From: an uncultured bacterium
Lineage (GTDB): Bacteria; Acidobacteriota; UBA890
Reading direction: 5' to 3'
Length of the DNA stretch: 5,635 nucleotides
Assembly (NCBI GenBank): GCA_937922775.1
Contig: CALAKE010000143.1
Coordinates: 1 to 5,635, forward strand
Part shown: in pieces, positions 1 through 5,062 of the stretch
Numbering within the stretch: the first letter of the stretch is position 1
Layout of the letters: each line of letters starts with the position of its first letter
Made by a program: the position numbers and the translations under genes
The notes under the pieces: model-generated
Seen by the model: only the letters and a program-made list of their open reading frames with translations
What the model was told of the DNA's origin: nothing
Database searches by the model: none

Positions 1-168
1 CGCACGGAGTGGCGGTTCGATGGCACCGGGACAGTTGCCGTGTCCGCCGAGGGGCCCGGCCTGGCATCCTCTTTGAATACTCGGATGGCCGGCGAAGTAA
101 CTCTGCAGGCGAGGCAAAGGACTCACTGGCAGGATAAGCTCTACCCTCCGGGGAAGCTCAGCCCATAG
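1..168 (+). CDS. Possible 3' end of an upstream gene (partial, unidentified)
   Basis: Frame 1 is open from the left edge for 55 codons and closes with TAG at 166-168. The other two plus frames stop inside the same stretch. About three quarters of its third positions are G or C, similar to the genes downstream. The peptide begins RTEWRFDGTGTVAVSAEGPG and ends in KLYPPGKLSP. I recognise no family. The glycine- and valine-rich start could be the last strands of a beta-rich domain, but this is only an impression. It does not resemble the C-terminus of IMP dehydrogenase, the enzyme often encoded before guaA. An open frame of this length can occur by chance in GC-rich DNA, so the call is tentative. 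Confidence 0.35.
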   Translation, partial: RTEWRFDGTGTVAVSAEGPGLASSLNTRMAGEVTLQARQRTHWQDKLYPPGKLSP

Positions 169-226
169 TCACAGGTGATGAGCCATCCATTCCCCGGCGT
201 GGCGGGCCGTAGAATGCGACCTGTGA
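169..226. repeat. Inverted repeat in the guaA leader
   Basis: TCACAGGT at 169-176 is the exact reverse complement of ACCTGTGA at 219-226. The arms are 8 bp with a 42-base spacer, and the centre-to-centre distance is 50 bp. The first arm follows the TAG of the upstream frame directly. The second ends 29 bases before the guaA start. It could be a long-loop stem in the leader RNA or paired half-sites for a DNA-binding protein. It could also be chance, since nothing in the spacer extends the pairing. The purine riboswitch core is not present. Confidence 0.35.
210..215 (+). promoter_or_regulatory. Weak -10 candidate for guaA
   Basis: TAGAAT matches the TATAAT consensus at five of six positions and would start a transcript about 35 bases before the guaA ATG. 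No TTGACA-like -35 hexamer lies 16-18 bases upstream, and there is no TG extension. The call rests on one hexamer and is low confidence. If real, the inverted repeat arms at 169-176 and 219-226 would flank it, one upstream and one at the start site. Confidence 0.2.
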
Positions 227-255
227 ATGACTTTACCGAGCTCGAGTAGAGGACC

Positions 256-2076
256 ATGGACCACGACAAAATCGCGGTCATCGATTTTGGCGGACAGTAC
301 GCCCATCTGATTGCCACCAAGGTTCGTCGCCAGGGGGTCTTGGCGGAGATCCGCCAGCCCGAGGACCCGATCGAGGCATATGCCGGCTACAGAGGCATCA
401 TCGTTTCGGGGAGCCCGAGCCTGGCGTCCCAGGGCGAGGACTCCGACTACACGAAGGGTGTCTACGACCTCGATCTGCCGATGCTCGGCCTCTGTTTCGG
501 CCACCAGGAGATTGCCAAACACTACGGCGGTCAGGTGATCCATGGCGGCCGTCAGTGGGGCAAATCGAACCTCCACCTCACCGGTGAGCACGATCTCTTT
601 CACGGGCTCGGGCCCGTAGAACAGGTGTGGATGAGCCACTATGACTCGGTGAGCGAGGTCGGCCCGGAGTTTCGCGAGCTCGGCTACAGCACGACCACGG
701 ATGGGGGCGAAGGCCACCGCTTCGCGGCGATCGGTTCCGACTCCCTCAAGCGCTACGGCTTTCAGTTCCACGCGGAGGTCGACGACACGCTCAATGGCGA
801 TCGCATGCTCGCCAACTTCGTCTTCCGGATCTGTGGTTGCACGGCCTCGTGGACGATGGAGGGCTACATCGAGGAGCAGGCCGAGGCGCTACGCGTCCAC
901 GTCGGCGATGAGTCGGTCTTCCTCCTGGTCTCGGGGGGCGTGGACTCGACAGTCGCGGCCGTATTGATCGGCCGCGCGTTGGGGCCCGGCAGGCTTCACC
1001 TGCTTCATATCGACAATGGCCTCATGCGCAAGGACGAGAGCCGCAAGGTTCTCGGCCTGTTCAGCGATCTCGGCCTCGACGAGCACCTTCATTTCGTCGA
1101 TGGAAGCGACGTGTTCCTGGGGGCGCTGGAGGGTGCTATCGAGCCGGAGCAGAAGAGGCGCATCATCGGCGACACCTTCATCGACGTGTTCCAAGCAGAG
1201 GCCCGCAGGCTCGACATCGAGAGCCATCTCTTGGGGCAGGGGACCATCTACCCGGACCCGATCGAAACCGGCGGCACGAAGCGGGCCGACACCATCAAGA
1301 CGCACCACAACCGGGTGCCGATCATCGAGCAGATGATCGCCGAGGGCAAGGTGGTCGAGCCTCTGGCGGAGCTCTACAAAACCGAGGTGCGCGAGCTCGG
1401 CGAGTGGCTCGGCATCCCGCGCGACGTCGTATGGCGGCATCCCTTCCCTGGCCCCGGTCTCGGCGTGCGTCTTCTCTGCAACGATGGCCAAGCCGACCGG
1501 TCGGGTTTCGAGACCATTGAACCCGAAGTCGCGAAGGTGGGATCGACGTTTGGACTGGGGGCGCTCGTGTTGCCGATCCGCTCTGTCGGGGTCAAGGCCG
1601 ACCTGCGAGCATACGAGCATCCCGTGATGCTCTCGGGAGAAGCGCCGTGGGAGAGACTCGTGGGGGCAACATCGGTTCTGACCGCTGATGTGCCAGGAAT
1701 CAATCGCTGCATCTGGAACCTCGGGCCCGCTGCTCCACAGAGTGCCCGGCCCTTGCCGGCCACCGTCACCCGGAATCGCCTGGATACACTCCGCGAGGCC
1801 GACCACATCGTCATGGAGGCTCTACGGCGCCACGACCTCTACGACGAGATCTGGCAGTGTCCCACCGTTTTGGTGCCGCTGGATCTCGATGCGAGTGGGG
1901 GTGAGCTCGTGGTTGTGCGCCCCGTGCACTCGCAGCGGGCCATGACGGCCCAGCCGGTCGAGCTGCCGGCCGCCCTGCTCGACGAGCTGCGCGAGGGCAT
2001 TTTGGCGCTGCCCGGGGTCACGAGCCTGGCCCTCGACCTTACGTCGAAACCCCCCGGCACGATCGAGTGGGAATGA
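256..2076 (+). CDS. guaA: GMP synthase (glutamine-hydrolysing), long form
   Basis: This enzyme aminates XMP to GMP using ATP and glutamine, the last step of guanine nucleotide synthesis in the cytosol. A class I glutaminase domain fills about residues 1-195, with nucleophile C80 in GLCFGHQ and H172/E174 in FQFHAEV. The ATP pyrophosphatase domain follows, with P-loop SGGVDST (226-232), GQGTIYPD (327-334), KTHHN (348-352) and HPFPGPGL (395-402). The C-terminus ends in the family signature TSKPPGTIEWE. At 606 residues it exceeds the usual bacterial form of about 520. The extra length duplicates the dimerisation region: LPIRSVGVKADLRAY (439-453) precedes LREAD (512-516) and IWQCP (532-536), an order I know from human GMPS. 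The start suits the family, whose proteins begin just before HDKI..DFGGQ. AGAGGA at 248-253 is unusually close to the ATG for a ribosome binding site. Deviations from consensus are S53 (SGGP to SGSP), Y129 (SHGD to SHYD) and A173 (HPE to HAE). Confidence 0.97.
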   Translation: MDHDKIAVIDFGGQYAHLIATKVRRQGVLAEIRQPEDPIEAYAGYRGIIVSGSPSLASQGEDSDYTKGVYDLDLPMLGLCFGHQEIAKHYGGQVIHGGRQWGKSNLHLTGEHDLFHGLGPVEQVWMSHYDSVSEVGPEFRELGYSTTTDGGEGHRFAAIGSDSLKRYGFQFHAEVDDTLNGDRMLANFVFRICGCTASWTMEGYIEEQAEALRVHVGDESVFLLVSGGVDSTVAAVLIGRALGPGRLHLLHIDNGLMRKDESRKVLGLFSDLGLDEHLHFVDGSDVFLGALEGAIEPEQKRRIIGDTFIDVFQAEARRLDIESHLLGQGTIYPDPIETGGTKRADTIKTHHNRVPIIEQMIAEGKVVEPLAELYKTEVRELGEWLGIPRDVVWRHPFPGPGLGVRLLCNDGQADRSGFETIEPEVAKVGSTFGLGALVLPIRSVGVKADLRAYEHPVMLSGEAPWERLVGATSVLTADVPGINRCIWNLGPAAPQSARPLPATVTRNRLDTLREADHIVMEALRRHDLYDEIWQCPTVLVPLDLDASGGELVVVRPVHSQRAMTAQPVELPAALLDELREGILALPGVTSLALDLTSKPPGTIEWE

Positions 2077-2082
2077 GGAGGT
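2077..2082 (+). promoter_or_regulatory. Strong ribosome binding site coupled to the guaA stop
   Basis: GGAGGT follows the guaA TGA (2074-2076) directly and lies four bases before the ATG at 2087. The combined string TGAGGAGGT means ribosomes finishing guaA sit on this site, so translational coupling with the lipoprotein gene is likely. It also fixes 2087 as the start. Confidence 0.8.
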
Positions 2083-2086
2083 AGAA

Positions 2087-2854
2087 ATGAAGAGAGTACT
2101 GGGAGTAGCTATTTGCCTCGTCGTCTCGATTACGGTGGCGTGTGCCCGGGAACAACCCGCGACCGAACAGGAACAACCCGCGACTACCCAGGAGGTCGTT
2201 GCAGAGCCTTCCGTCATCGTCGATCACATCATTGTCGGGATCGCCGATCTGGACGAGGGCATCGAGCAACTCGAGGCACTCACGGGCGTGCGCGCGGTGA
2301 TCGGTGGGGAACATCCGGGGCGAGGCACGCGAAACGCGCTGATCTCGCTCGGCACCGGGCACTACATGGAGCTGCTCGCTCCGGTGCCTGGAGGGGTGAT
2401 CGACGAGTTCGATGACCTCGCGGGCGATCTGCCCGGATTCTCGGAGCTGACCCCCATCGGATGGGCTGCTTCGTCTACCAACGTGGACGACCTTGCTCAG
2501 AGGCTCGTGGCCGCAGGCTACGAGGTCGCGGGTCCTGTTGCCGGCTCGCGCGTGAAGCCAGACGGGTCGGTGCTCGAGTGGCGGACCTTGGCCATCGAGC
2601 AGCCCTTGATCGCGGGCGCGCCATTCTTCATTGAATGGGGCGAATCATCGGTGCACCCCTCAGCATCCTCTCCGGCGGGGTGCGAGCTGGGGACGGTGAA
2701 TCTGCAAGATCCGAGCTCCGACGCGCTGCGGGACCTCATGGACCTCTTGGGCCTTGACGTCGGAGTGGAGCAGGCAGGCCACCTGGCGTTCGAATTCGTT
2801 CTCGAGTGTCCCAATGGTGTTGTTCGTATCCCCAGCGAGGGTACTGAGCAATAG
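2087..2854 (+). CDS. VOC/glyoxalase-like domain lipoprotein
   Basis: The protein has 255 residues. Residues 1-18 form a signal peptide (MKRV, then a hydrophobic stretch) ending TVA before C19. This is an acceptable lipobox, though T at -3 is unusual, so I infer a lipid-anchored envelope protein. A low-complexity linker rich in Q, E, P, A and T (about 20-40) follows. The rest fits the Glyoxalase_3 (PF13468-type) branch of the VOC fold: VDHIIVGIADLDEGIEQLEA (45-64), GGEHPGRGTRNALISLG (73-89), YMELLAP (93-99) and PFFIEWGE (179-186). Two-copy VOC proteins bind a divalent metal through His and Glu; H47 and E95 are the natural candidates. No substrate can be named, since the superfamily includes isomerases, dioxygenases and binding proteins. 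Cytoplasmic versions of this domain are common, so the export signal is notable. It starts ten bases after guaA and is almost certainly co-transcribed with it. Confidence 0.9.
   Translation: MKRVLGVAICLVVSITVACAREQPATEQEQPATTQEVVAEPSVIVDHIIVGIADLDEGIEQLEALTGVRAVIGGEHPGRGTRNALISLGTGHYMELLAPVPGGVIDEFDDLAGDLPGFSELTPIGWAASSTNVDDLAQRLVAAGYEVAGPVAGSRVKPDGSVLEWRTLAIEQPLIAGAPFFIEWGESSVHPSASSPAGCELGTVNLQDPSSDALRDLMDLLGLDVGVEQAGHLAFEFVLECPNGVVRIPSEGTEQ
2149..2184 (+). repeat. 21-base direct repeat in the lipoprotein linker
   Basis: The 15-base string GGAACAACCCGCGAC occurs at 2149-2163 and again at 2170-2184, a period of 21 bases or seven codons. It encodes the near-repeated heptads REQPATE and QEQPATT just after the lipidated cysteine. 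The near-identity at DNA level suggests recent slippage duplication, and copy number could vary between strains without breaking the frame. Confidence 0.8.
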
Positions 2855-2908
2855 TCGCGGGTGAAGTTCTGGCTTTCGTGCCTCTCACGCGGAGCCGCCG
2901 TCAGAATG

Positions 2909-2913
2909 GGTGA
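2909..2913 (+). promoter_or_regulatory. Ribosome binding site deciding the start at 2919
   Basis: GGTGA matches part of the anti-Shine-Dalgarno complement and lies five bases before the ATG at 2919. The in-frame GTG at 2910, which would add three residues (MSL), overlaps this site and has no purine-rich motif at a proper distance upstream. The ATG is therefore preferred, with moderate certainty. Confidence 0.5.
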
Positions 2914-2918
2914 GCCTC

Positions 2919-3503
2919 ATGGACACGGCCCGATACGTCGTTGCCGTTCTGCTGATGATGAGCCTCCCTCCAGGGGTCTTCCTGTGGTACTTCATCCACC
3001 CGTTTGCGGCATTCTGGCGTCGGTTCGGCCCGGTGTGGACCTACACCATCCTCAGCGTACCGGTCGTGCTCTATATGGTGGTGGCCTACGTGAGCCGAGA
3101 CCTTCTGTTGGGGGTCGACTATGGGACCAACCACGTCGCGATCGCGATCGCGGTGGTTTGTGCGATGGGGGGATTCGGAATCGCGATCGCACGCCGTAAG
3201 CTGCTTACCGCAGGTGTTCTGACTGGAATGCCCGAGCTCTCGGATGAGCGCTACCCGGGGACGCTGCTGAGCGATGGCATCTACGGACGAGTCCGCCACC
3301 CGCGCTACGTGGAGATCGTGCTCCTGTCGCTCGCGTACGCCCTATTCGCCAACTACCTCGGCCCGTACGTCCTGGTCCTGCTTCTCGTGCCGGCGATCTA
3401 CCTTGTGGTTCTCATCGAGGAGCGCGAGCTGCGCGAGCGCTTCGGCGACGCTTACGACGAATATTGCAGGCAGGTGCCCCGGTTTTTTCCTCGCCGGGGC
3501 TGA
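2919..3503 (+). CDS. Membrane methyltransferase-like protein (PEMT/ICMT family)
   Basis: The protein has 194 residues. Hydrophobic segments lie at about 6-26, 43-59, 72-91 and 130-166, the last long enough for a helical hairpin, so it is an integral inner-membrane protein. The C-terminal part carries the signature of phospholipid and isoprenylcysteine carboxyl methyltransferases: GIYGRVRHPRYVEI (120-133), then a membrane hairpin, then EERELRERFGDAYDEYC (167-183) and VPRFFP (186-191). In this family the RHP motif and the EE pair help bind S-adenosylmethionine. The bacterial acceptor is usually unknown: candidates are lipids, quinone-like compounds or small thiols. NnrU-like relatives of unclear role share the fold. 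It lies 64 bases after the lipoprotein gene with no evident terminator between, so it may belong to the guaA operon. The alternative start is GTG at 2910. Confidence 0.88.
   Translation: MDTARYVVAVLLMMSLPPGVFLWYFIHPFAAFWRRFGPVWTYTILSVPVVLYMVVAYVSRDLLLGVDYGTNHVAIAIAVVCAMGGFGIAIARRKLLTAGVLTGMPELSDERYPGTLLSDGIYGRVRHPRYVEIVLLSLAYALFANYLGPYVLVLLLVPAIYLVVLIEERELRERFGDAYDEYCRQVPRFFPRRG
3138..3190. repeat. Cluster of three GCGATCGC palindromes
   Basis: The octamer GCGATCGC occurs at 3138-3145, 3144-3151 (overlapping the first) and 3183-3190. All lie inside the membrane methyltransferase gene, where they encode parts of VAIAIAV and IAIAR in a hydrophobic helix. The octamer equals the HIP1 sequence abundant in cyanobacterial genomes. 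One local cluster explained by Ile-Ala codons is not evidence of such an origin. Confidence 0.6.
3476..3500. terminator. GC-rich hairpin at the convergent gene ends (possible terminator)
   Basis: GCCCCGG (3476-3482) and CCGGGGC (3494-3500) form a perfect 7-bp stem around an 11-base loop containing six T residues. The stem covers the last codons of the membrane methyltransferase and ends right before its TGA. It lies 41 bases beyond the stop end of the minus-strand gene, so it could halt transcription from either side. No T run follows the stem on either strand, so it is not a textbook intrinsic terminator. Coding constraint alone could produce it. Confidence 0.35.
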
Positions 3504-3541
3504 CGCCGACGCACTCCAGGGTGAACCTCCACTCCGGCCTA

Positions 3542-4387
3542 CTAGCGAATGGCCACGGCCAGAGTGTCGCGGTGCATGTGGATCAGCGACCTCATGTAGG
3601 AGCCAATCGTGGCGGCTCCCTCGAAGCCAGCCGCCACGGCGGCTTCTTCCTCGACATCCGCCGGGACGTCGGAGCTTGCAGCGTATGCCTGCAGGTCACG
3701 ATAGAAACCCAACGTGTACGAATCCCAGGCGGCGCCGCCGGCGCGCCGGAAGATCAGGTTCTGCTGTCGTCCGATCCGGCCAAGGTAGTCGTTTTCCATG
3801 CGTCGCTGTTCCAGCAACTTCTCTCGCTGTCCGGCGAGCGCGATGAAGATCTCGATGTGGTAGAAGTCCATGCCCTCGAACCGGGCCGCAACAGCCTCCG
3901 GCGACGGTCCCCAGACGAATAGCTCTTCCTGCCACGCGATGAGTCGTGCCGCGGCCACCCGGAAATCTTCCTCACTGGTTCCCGAGCTTTCATATGCTTG
4001 CTCGCGGGCCGCCATTGCGTTCGCCGAGTAGTAGTCCTCGAAGCTCCCCACGGGAAAGAGAAGTAGAAGGTCCCACTGATCGCCCTGGGTGTGGCGCATC
4101 CAGAATGGGCCGGCGTCGCTGAACTCGGCGTACACGGGCAGCCGTGACTTCAGCATGTCGATCAAGGGAAGGAGATCTCCCGGCGCAGCGCGCACCATGA
4201 GTGTCTTGTAGAGGTAGTCCCCCTCGAGCTCGGTAGTGGTAGTTTGCGCGTCCGCGGTCAGCGACGCCCCCGCCATCGCTATGAGAGCGAGAGCCGCGAC
4301 GAACGACCTGGAAGCCAGGCACGTTCTCGCCGTCGAGATCGTGCAGGCAGAAGCGAGATGGTGAAAAGCGCTACGTGGACCCGACAT
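3542..4387 (-). CDS. Secreted protein with two similar alpha/beta halves, function unknown
   Basis: I chose ATG 4387, giving 281 residues, because GGAGG at 4398-4394 lies six bases upstream. The frame stays open further upstream, but that part overlaps the preceding gene. The N-terminus is long and basic, with hydrophobic core FVAALALIAMAGASL (29-43) and a likely signal peptidase I site after TADA (47), so export is inferred. The mature part seems to be two related halves. YLYKTLMVRAAPGDLLPLI (58-76) parallels FYHIEIFIALAGQREKLLE (175-193). QWDLLLLFPVGSFEDYY (104-120) parallels AWDSYTLGFYRDLQAYA (220-236). Strand-helix-WD-strand halves of this size recall the ferredoxin-like dimeric barrels of NIPSNAP, EthD or Dabb proteins, here in tandem on one chain. 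I cannot name the family, and no catalytic residues stand out. It follows the MazG-like gene by 13 bases and is probably co-transcribed with it. Confidence 0.88.
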   Translation of the reverse strand: MSGPRSAFHHLASACTISTARTCLASRSFVAALALIAMAGASLTADAQTTTTELEGDYLYKTLMVRAAPGDLLPLIDMLKSRLPVYAEFSDAGPFWMRHTQGDQWDLLLLFPVGSFEDYYSANAMAAREQAYESSGTSEEDFRVAAARLIAWQEELFVWGPSPEAVAARFEGMDFYHIEIFIALAGQREKLLEQRRMENDYLGRIGRQQNLIFRRAGGAAWDSYTLGFYRDLQAYAASSDVPADVEEEAAVAAGFEGAATIGSYMRSLIHMHRDTLAVAIR

Positions 4388-4393
4388 ATGGTG

Positions 4394-4398
4394 CCTCC
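4394..4398 (-). promoter_or_regulatory. Ribosome binding site of the secreted protein
   Basis: Read on the minus strand, GGAGG precedes the ATG at 4387 by six bases. It lies in the 13-base gap after the stop of the MazG-like gene (TGA at 4403-4401). It fixes the start and rejects the upstream in-frame extension to 4495. Confidence 0.8.
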
Positions 4399-4400
4399 GT

Positions 4401-4844
4401 TCAGCTCTTGCGACTCGAACCCTCGGAGTTCTCGTCGTCTGGGTTTTCATCCAGCAGGCGCTTGGAGAGTATGGTCTCGAGGTCCGGTGGCTCAAACCTA
4501 TCGGACTTCAGCACTTTGCCGTCACCTCGGAAGATCGGCTCGCCGTCACTGTCGAGCTTGCTCATGTTGCTGCGGTGGACCTCCTGGAAGAGCGGCTCGG
4601 CATGCAAGTGCAGCCCGTGTGCCACGTACGTTCCCAGAACGACGTACATCAGATCGGAAAGCGCGTCGGCAACCTCGACAAGATCTCCAGCCTCGGCCGC
4701 CTTTCGATACTCGTCGAGCTCCTCCTGAATCAGGCTCACACGAAGGGCGACAGTTTCCGCCGCAATATCGGCGGTCGGTGCATCCTCGACGTGAGCGCGA
4801 AACGTGTGATGAAACTCCCTGGGCATGTTCAACTGGTCAATCAT
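4401..4844 (-). CDS. MazG-like NTP pyrophosphohydrolase (all-alpha NTP-PPase)
   Basis: The protein has 147 residues from ATG 4844. It carries the metal-binding pattern of all-alpha NTP pyrophosphatases: EELDE (41-45), giving EExxE, then EVAD (57-60), giving ExxD, with D64 one turn on. These acidic residues hold the magnesium ions used to cut NTPs to NMP and pyrophosphate. The region continues DLMYVVLGTYVAHGL (64-78), VHRSNMSKL (89-97), GDGKVLKS (107-114) and FEPPDLETIL (117-126). This arrangement and length resemble Deinococcus DR2231-type MazG-like enzymes, which act on dUTP, but the substrate here is unknown. A housekeeping role removing non-canonical or excess nucleotides in the cytosol is inferred. 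The tail (127-147) is acidic and probably disordered. The frame is open back to a GTG at 4949. That extension is Arg/Pro/Ser-rich and unlike the family, so I reject it. No strong ribosome binding site precedes 4844, so start certainty is moderate (ATG 4826 is an alternative). Confidence 0.85.
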   Translation of the reverse strand: MIDQLNMPREFHHTFRAHVEDAPTADIAAETVALRVSLIQEELDEYRKAAEAGDLVEVADALSDLMYVVLGTYVAHGLHLHAEPLFQEVHRSNMSKLDSDGEPIFRGDGKVLKSDRFEPPDLETILSKRLLDENPDDENSEGSSRKS

Positions 4845-4904
4845 CTCGATGGGTCGTCCGGGTCTAGGTTCTTCCGCTGATTGTGGGTCCAGCCGCTTCG
4901 ACGT

Positions 4905-4930
4905 GGAGCCGGGGGTGCTCTCCCGGCTTC
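4905..4930. other. Hairpin in the divergent intergenic region
   Basis: AGCCGGG (4907-4913) pairs with CCCGGCT (4922-4928): seven perfect bases around an 8-base loop, with one further G-C pair beyond a mismatch. It lies 63 bases upstream of the MazG-like start and would fall in that gene's 5' leader if the leftward promoter candidate is real. It may be an RNA leader stem or an operator. GC-rich chance pairing is also possible. Confidence 0.35.
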
Positions 4931-4941
4931 GTGGCCGCCGG

Positions 4942-4969
4942 ATTACCACAGATTCTCGCCTTTGGGCAA
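4942..4969 (-). promoter_or_regulatory. Weak promoter candidate for the MazG-like operon
   Basis: On the minus strand, TTGCCC (4969-4964) and GGTAAT (4947-4942) match four of six positions in the -35 and -10 consensus and are 16 bases apart. A transcript would begin near 4935 and carry a leader of about 90 bases, including the hairpin at 4905-4930. This would exclude a start at GTG 4949. Both hexamers are imperfect, so confidence is low. Confidence 0.25.
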
Positions 4970-5010
4970 GGACTCGCGACGAGGCGCCATAAGAAATGCG
5001 GGCCGGCGGT

Positions 5011-5019
5011 TGCTACAAT
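5011..5019 (+). promoter_or_regulatory. Extended -10 promoter of the sulfotransferase-like gene
   Basis: TGCTACAAT holds a five-of-six -10 hexamer (TACAAT, 5014-5019) preceded by TG one base upstream, the extended -10 form that can work without a good -35. No TTGACA-like hexamer is found at 4990-4998. Transcription would start near 5026, leaving a leader of about 37 bases before ATG 5063. The AT content is locally higher than in the surrounding coding DNA. Confidence 0.5.
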
Positions 5020-5062
5020 TGAGCCTCTCTTTTGCAGGTACGATCACCGTAGGACATCTCAA

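Noticed and set aside
169..255. Purine riboswitch upstream of guaA
   Set aside because: The conserved junction and loop sequences of the purine aptamer are absent. Only a simple inverted repeat is seen.
169..771. Minus-strand open frame over the guaA start and leader (200 codons)
   Set aside because: It overlaps the glutaminase domain antisense, has no recognisable family, and its composition mirrors the guaA codons.
889..1806. Long open frame on the minus strand across guaA (305 codons)
   Set aside because: It lies wholly antisense to unmistakable GuaA motifs. Its translation is an Arg/Asp/Leu-rich mirror with no domain, as expected opposite a GC-rich gene.
3464..3922. Plus-strand open frame across the convergent junction (152 codons)
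   Set aside because: It would overlap the end of the membrane methyltransferase and run antisense to the secreted protein gene, which has a signal peptide and a good ribosome binding site. No domain is recognisable.
4388..4495. N-terminal extension of the secreted protein to 4495
   Set aside because: It would overlap the upstream gene by about 95 bases and bury the signal peptide behind 36 Arg/Pro-rich residues. ATG 4387 has an ideal GGAGG six bases upstream.
4244..4867. Plus-strand open frame antisense to the MazG-like operon (207 codons)
   Set aside because: The translation is Arg/Ser/Pro-rich without motifs. The opposite strand encodes the EExxE and ExxD pattern and the SNMSK region.
4845..4949. 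N-terminal extension of the MazG-like protein to GTG 4949
   Set aside because: The 35 extra residues are low-complexity and unlike the family. The stretch also holds a promoter candidate and a hairpin, and the protein from 4844 has the family's normal length.
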